A DNA stretch of 43,608 nucleotides from assembly GCA_943330755.2 (NCBI GenBank), contig CALQIY020000005.1:1-43608 (forward strand), given 5' to 3'. The notes beneath the pieces are model-generated. The model was not told the DNA's origin, ran no database searches, and worked only from the letters and a program-made list of their open reading frames with translations. The DNA is from Opitutus sp. GAS368 (GTDB taxonomy: Bacteria; Verrucomicrobiota; Verrucomicrobiia; Opitutales; UBA953). The translations under genes were made by a program, and so were the position numbers. This document shows, piece by piece, positions 39,034 through 43,608 of this stretch (within the stretch, counting starts at the first letter, position 1; every line of letters starts with the position of its first letter).

Positions 39034-40473
39034 TCACTTCCCCATCTGCTCGCGATACATGACCTTGAAGGGGTTCTCGGCGGGCCCGACGGCCTTCTCG
39101 TTCACGAGTGATGGCTGAACGTCCGCCCACCACCGCTCGAAGTGTTCGGACAAGGCCTTGACCACCGCCGGGTGATCGGCGGCGACATTGGTTTGCTCAG
39201 CGTAATCCTTCTTCACGTCGAAGAGCAGCCAACGCGGCCCTTGGGCGACGGCGGCCGGTTTGGCGCCCGGCTGCAGGCTGGAGACCAGGTGCCACTGGTC
39301 GGTGCGCACCGAACAGCCGACATACTTACCTGTTTCGGGCGAAGCGCCACGATTCCACCGACCAACATGTGTCACCAACGTGCGAGAGGGCCAAAGGACG
39401 CTGACCGGACCGATCCGCATGAAGGGAGCCAGACTCTGCCCCTCGACTTGCGAGCGGAGCGACTCGGGCAAGGGTGTCCCGGTAAGCGCCAGGACGGTTG
39501 GCGTGAAATCGATGCTGGAGGCCAGCGTATCCACATCGCGGGCTTCCAACGTCCCGGGCCAGCGCCAAAACGCATTCGCCCTCGTCCCACCCAGGAAGGC
39601 CGTGCCTTTGGCGCCGCGCATGCCGGCATTGTGAACGGCCTGCCCCGCGGCGGTGCCGTTGTCGTTCATAAAGACGACGAGGGTGTCCTTCGCGACGCCC
39701 AGTTGCTCCAACTTGGCGAGGAGCCGCCCGACGTTCTCGTCGATGTTGTGGATCATGCCGTAGAAGTGCGCGAGCTGCGCGTTGGGCGTCTTCCCGGCAT
39801 AGCGCGCCGCATCTTCCGGCTTGGCCGTGTAGGGGGCGTGCGGGGCGTTGGTGGCCACGTGGCAATAGAAGGGCCGCTTGGCGGCGACCTCCTGTTCGAT
39901 CCATTTCGCGGCGCGCTCGAAGAAAACATCGGTGCAGAACCCCTGCGTCTTCTCGAATTTGCCGTTATGTAAAATGGCCGGATTGAAGTAGGTGTTGCCG
40001 GGAGCGTCTCCGCAGCTGCCCGCATAAGTCTGGCCAATGCCCCCGGCGCCGTGGATGAAGACCTCGTCGAAGCCGCGTCGACCCGGCTGGTATTCCGCCT
40101 CATCGCCCAGATGCCACTTGCCGAAAATCGCCGTCCGGTAACCGGCCTTCTGCAGAATCTGCGGCAGGGTCGTGGCGGCCAACGTCAGGCGCTCCCGCTC
40201 GAAGATGGTATGCGTCACGCCGTTCTTGAACTCATGCCGCCCGGTCAGCAAAGCGCTGCGCGTCGGGGCGCACGTCGGCGAGACGTGGTAATCGCTAAAC
40301 CGACAACTCTCGGCCCGCAAGCGATCCAGGTTCGGCGTTTTCAGCACCGGGTTGCCATGGGCGGAAAGGTCACCGTAACCTTGGTCGTCGGTCAGGATAA
40401 ACAAGACGTTCGGCTGGGCTGGTCCCGCGAGCAGACAAACACAGGAAAGGAACAGCCAGGTGATGCAGCGCAT
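39034..40473 (-). CDS. Secreted sulfatase (arylsulfatase family)
   Basis: Internal ATG at 40473 with signal peptide (MRCITWLFLSCVCLLAGPAQ); PNVLFILTDDQGYGDLSAHGNPVLKTPNLDRL; formylglycine motif SPTCAPTRSALLTGR; FGKWHLGD. Confidence 0.95.
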   Translation of the reverse strand: MRCITWLFLSCVCLLAGPAQPNVLFILTDDQGYGDLSAHGNPVLKTPNLDRLRAESCRFSDYHVSPTCAPTRSALLTGRHEFKNGVTHTIFERERLTLAATTLPQILQKAGYRTAIFGKWHLGDEAEYQPGRRGFDEVFIHGAGGIGQTYAGSCGDAPGNTYFNPAILHNGKFEKTQGFCTDVFFERAAKWIEQEVAAKRPFYCHVATNAPHAPYTAKPEDAARYAGKTPNAQLAHFYGMIHNIDENVGRLLAKLEQLGVAKDTLVVFMNDNGTAAGQAVHNAGMRGAKGTAFLGGTRANAFWRWPGTLEARDVDTLASSIDFTPTVLALTGTPLPESLRSQVEGQSLAPFMRIGPVSVLWPSRTLVTHVGRWNRGASPETGKYVGCSVRTDQWHLVSSLQPGAKPAAVAQGPRWLLFDVKKDYAEQTNVAADHPAVVKALSEHFERWWADVQPSLVNEKAVGPAENPFKVMYREQMGK

Positions 40474-40533
40474 GGGGTCGGCCCAAGTTACCCGACCCCC
40501 AGGGCGATTCCAGAACGAACTACCGCCCGGGGC

Positions 40534-40563
40534 TGGACAGGACAACCCCGCTGACCCTATAAA
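40534..40563 (+). promoter_or_regulatory. Candidate sigma-70-type promoter for the 40577 gene
   Basis: TGGACA (40534-40539), 18-bp spacer, TATAAA (40558-40563); 13 nt from the -10 box to the ATG. Confidence 0.5.
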
Positions 40564-40576
40564 GCAAACTCCTGCG

Positions 40577-42151
40577 ATGCACCCCCTCCGTTCGCTCCTT
40601 TGCCTGCTCCCTGCCCTCGCCCTTGGGCAAGGCCAGCCCGTCGGCGCGGACCTCTACCGGCAGTATTGCGCCGCCTGCCACGGCCAAGAAGGCCGCGGGA
40701 TCGCCGCGGTGTTTCCGCCCCTCGCCGGCGCCGACTTCCTGGCCACACAACGCGCCAAAGCCTTGCGCGCCCCGCTGGAGGGCTTGCGCGGCGACATCAC
40801 GGTCAATGGCCAGAAGTATAACGGCTGGATGCCGCCGGTCACTTTGACCGACGAACAACTCGCCGCCGTCTTCAATCACATCTTCAGCCAATGGGGCAAC
40901 CGTCACCCGGCGACCTCCGTGCAGGAAATCGCGGCACTCCGAAGCCAGACGAAGTATCCGACGCATGCGCAACTGCTCGCCGCGATGTCGCCCGACGTGC
41001 TTCCCGCCGCGCCCGCGGGCTGGAAATTCACCGTCGCGGCGCCGCTGGATTTCCAGCCCACCCGCCTCGTGGCCCATCCCGACGGCAAGCACGTCGTGAT
41101 CCTAGCCGCCACCGGCGACCTCTGGTCGTGGAACATCGCGACCCACGACGTCAAACTACTCTGGTCCGGCAAGGACATCCTCGACCCCAAGCTCGGCGAT
41201 ACCACTTGTCTTGGACTGGGTACCGATGACCGCGGTCGACTCTACTTCATCAGCAATCAAGGCAACAAAGCCAAGCAACCCGTCTTCAATGAAGTCACGA
41301 TCTGGCGGACCGAACCTTGGACCGGCGAGGGCGGTTGGTCCAAGCCGCAGGCATGGTTCCGGACGGGCTACAACTTCGGCGTCGGCCCCTACAACCATGG
41401 CGTCAACCACATCGCCCAAGGCCCCGATGGCCTGATGTATGTGAGCAGCGGCTCACGCACCGACGGCGGGGAAGAAGGCAATTCTCCGAACTACGACAAG
41501 TCGGGCGAAAACGCGCTCACCGCGAAACTCTGGCGGCTCGACCCCCAGAGCGCCGCCCCGCGCATCGAAGTCGTCGCCCACGGCCTCCGCAATACCTACC
41601 ACTTCAGCTGGGACCACCAAGGCCGACTCCTCGGAGTGGAGAACGGCACGGATGCGGACACCCCCGAGGAATTGAACTGGATCAAGCCGGGCAAGCACTA
41701 TGGCTTCCCCTACGAGTTCGGGGACTGGACGACCAAACCCTACCCGCATACCCCGGACGCCCCACAGGGCCTGCAGTTCGTCCGCCCGTTCAAAAACCTC
41801 GGGCCGGACGCCAACGACCGCGGGGGCAGCGCGACCTTCACGCCGCACTCCTCGCCCTCGACCATCCTGGAACTCGGGGCCGACTGGCCGGCGCCGCTGG
41901 GCGGCAGTTTTCTGATCAGCCGTTTCGGCAATTACCTCAAGGACCAGAGCGGCTTCGACCTCATCCAAGCCCGCCTCGACTTCACCCGACAGGAGGCCGT
42001 CGTCACGACGGTCGCGACGCCGCTCGCCCGCCCCATCTCCATGATCACCCTGCCGGGCCATCGCGTGCTCATCGCGGAATACTGCCGCGGCAACTCGTTG
42101 GCCGCAGGCACGAGCACGCCCGGCCGGCTGATCCTGCTCGAACCCAAGTAA
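40577..42151 (+). CDS. Secreted cytochrome c / PQQ-type soluble sugar dehydrogenase fusion
   Basis: Start at ATG 40577 (MHPLRSLLCLLPALALGQ); YRQYCAACHGQEGRGIAAVFPPLAG; GPYNHGVNHIAQGPDGLMYVSSGSRTDGGEEGN; ELNWIKPGKHYGFPYEFG. Confidence 0.9.
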   Translation: MHPLRSLLCLLPALALGQGQPVGADLYRQYCAACHGQEGRGIAAVFPPLAGADFLATQRAKALRAPLEGLRGDITVNGQKYNGWMPPVTLTDEQLAAVFNHIFSQWGNRHPATSVQEIAALRSQTKYPTHAQLLAAMSPDVLPAAPAGWKFTVAAPLDFQPTRLVAHPDGKHVVILAATGDLWSWNIATHDVKLLWSGKDILDPKLGDTTCLGLGTDDRGRLYFISNQGNKAKQPVFNEVTIWRTEPWTGEGGWSKPQAWFRTGYNFGVGPYNHGVNHIAQGPDGLMYVSSGSRTDGGEEGNSPNYDKSGENALTAKLWRLDPQSAAPRIEVVAHGLRNTYHFSWDHQGRLLGVENGTDADTPEELNWIKPGKHYGFPYEFGDWTTKPYPHTPDAPQGLQFVRPFKNLGPDANDRGGSATFTPHSSPSTILELGADWPAPLGGSFLISRFGNYLKDQSGFDLIQARLDFTRQEAVVTTVATPLARPISMITLPGHRVLIAEYCRGNSLAAGTSTPGRLILLEPK

Positions 42152-42338
42152 GCCCGGCGGCGGGCGGCCGACCCTCGCGTTCGCTCGTATCGACCTGCCT
42201 TCCCGGGCCTGTTTTGTCGCTTGGGCGGCGTTTTCACGACCGCCGCTGACGAACCCGTCGCTGCGATAATGAGCCCCGGTACCTATTCTTATACAAAATA
42301 TGGCGGATTGAAACCGGCGAAGCCGCCGCCAAGCTGGC

Positions 42339-42743
42339 ATGACCATGGAAAACAACTACGCCGTGACCGATCCGCTCAGCTTCATCGAATACGGCATCTA
42401 CTTCGTCGTCGCCCTCGCCATCACGATCTGGGTCGGGCGGACCCTCTTCCGCAGCGGCCGCGCCTTCCTCGTCGACGCCTTCCACGGCAACGCGGCCATG
42501 GCCGACTCGGTCAACAACCTCCTGATCATCGGCTTCTACCTGGTGAACTTCGGCTTCATGCTGCTCTTCCTCTCGACCGGCACGCCGCCCACGCGTGGCC
42601 TCACCGTCGCCGAGCACCTCAGCTGGAAGTTGGGCATCGTCGTCATCGTCCTCGGCGTGATGCACCTGATCAACCTCATCGTCCTGAACGGCCTCCGCAA
42701 CCGCGGCCTGAACAGCACGCCGCCGCCCATCCATAAGGCCTAA
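42339..42743 (+). CDS. Small hypothetical membrane protein (about 3 TM segments)
   Basis: 134 aa; hydrophobic segments FIEYGIYFVVALAITIWVG, NLLIIGFYLVNFGFMLLFL, LGIVVIVLGVMHLINLIVL. Alternative start at 42345. Confidence 0.75.
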   Translation: MTMENNYAVTDPLSFIEYGIYFVVALAITIWVGRTLFRSGRAFLVDAFHGNAAMADSVNNLLIIGFYLVNFGFMLLFLSTGTPPTRGLTVAEHLSWKLGIVVIVLGVMHLINLIVLNGLRNRGLNSTPPPIHKA

Positions 42744-43549
42744 GCGTTCGGCCGCTTTCGTAAGACGAAACTCCGGTAGCTGAGTTCCCCGCTTAAGGCG
42801 TCACGGTGCAACCGCGACCCCTTGACGCCGGCGAAGTCGAGCCCCAGCCGGTGCAGGAACCACGGGAAGCACGTCCGGATCATCTCCGTGTAGCGCGGGG
42901 TGTTCAGTTCCATGCCGCGCACCACCTCGGGATTGATGAGTCGCATCCGCTCGAGACGTAGATGGGGATGGTGCGCCAGGTCATCCACCCAAGCAGCCAC
43001 CTGCCCCGGATAGCGGAGATCGGCATGGACCAAGCGTCCCCCCGGCTTGAGCACGCGGGCGGCTTCATCCAAGAATTTACGGAAATCGGGGTAGCAGTGT
43101 GATGCCTCGACATTGACGACGACATCGAACGAACCATCCGGAAAAGGCAGCGCCATGGCATCGCCCTGGACAAACCGCAGGTTGGCCAGCGGATGGCGGC
43201 CTTGGCAGTGGCGAATGCCCTCGGGATTGAGGTCCAGGCCCACGTATTCCGCCGGACCAAAGGTCCGCGTAAGGTAGGCGGCCCCGCCCCCATGGCCACA
43301 ACTGACCTCAAGCACGCGGGCGCCCGTCAAACCGGCCTTCGCCGCGACGTGGTGGTAGAGCTGGATGTTCGGACGGAACGGCTCGTCGGCTGGCGCCAAG
43401 GGTATGCCCAGCGGCGGCTTCGCTTCGAAAGCGTAGTTGAGGAAATCGATGCCTTGGGTCCGCACCCGCCGGGTGAAGAACGGATACCACCAGCGCCACA
43501 GCGCTTGCCGCAGCGCGGGCCGGCCGAGGATCTCTTCGATCAGCGCCAT
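42740..43549 (-). CDS. Class I SAM-dependent methyltransferase
   Basis: 269 aa; ARVLEVSCGHGGGAAYLTRTFGPAEYVGLDLNPEGIRHCQ, GDAMALPFPDGSFDVVVNVEASHCYPDFRKFLDEAARVLKPGGRLVHADL. Confidence 0.93.
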   Translation of the reverse strand: MALIEEILGRPALRQALWRWWYPFFTRRVRTQGIDFLNYAFEAKPPLGIPLAPADEPFRPNIQLYHHVAAKAGLTGARVLEVSCGHGGGAAYLTRTFGPAEYVGLDLNPEGIRHCQGRHPLANLRFVQGDAMALPFPDGSFDVVVNVEASHCYPDFRKFLDEAARVLKPGGRLVHADLRYPGQVAAWVDDLAHHPHLRLERMRLINPEVVRGMELNTPRYTEMIRTCFPWFLHRLGLDFAGVKGSRLHRDALSGELSYRSFVLRKRPNA

Positions 43550-43608
43550 ACCCCTTGCTCCACCAAAGCTTTGGTTGCGGCCGCGGACCAGCCGCGATTG
43601 GCGACGGG
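43540..43608 (-). CDS. Possible C-terminal end of an upstream gene running off the right edge
   Basis: Open frame from the edge reads PVANRGWSAAATKALVEQGVWR*; its TGA lies just inside the methyltransferase start (10-bp overlap). Only 22 codons, so weak. Confidence 0.3.
   Translation of the reverse strand, partial: PVANRGWSAAATKALVEQGVWR

Noticed and set aside
42225-42259. GCGGCG/CGCCGC and GACG/CGTC hairpins after the 42151 stop as a terminator
   Set aside because: Short GC stems are expected by chance at this composition and no T-run follows.

Overview
GC-rich window (about two-thirds GC by eye) that looks like a Verrucomicrobia/PVC-group chromosome. I support 25 complete protein-coding genes plus two edge fragments. 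I saw no rRNA, tRNA, CRISPR array, transposase or phage gene. Main content: (i) a TIM-barrel PEP-hydrolase-like gene next to a Tm-1-like (UPF0261) gene; (ii) PL9-like beta-helix, EamA transporter, alpha/beta hydrolase and ABC-F genes; (iii) a ~33 kb secreted redox/carbohydrate region (about 9.4-42.2 kb) with two ThuA domains, a DUF6797 protein, a ThuA/sugar-dehydrogenase/HEAT/cytochrome c fusion, three DUF1549-DUF1553 + DUF1501 gene pairs, three DUF1080 domains, a NagB-like deaminase, an FAD oxidoreductase, a sulfatase and a cytochrome c/sugar dehydrogenase; (iv) a small membrane protein and a SAM methyltransferase. The most unusual signals are non-coding. Two convergent intergenic regions carry long palindromes whose arms are degenerate 7-bp or 8-bp tandem repeats, and a third site carries a single arm of the same heptamer. 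Nearly all genes lack a Shine-Dalgarno sequence, and several starts are directly abutted by hairpins. A nested inverted repeat links one gene's stop codon to the next gene's start region. All product names come from motif and family recognition by eye; no database search was run.
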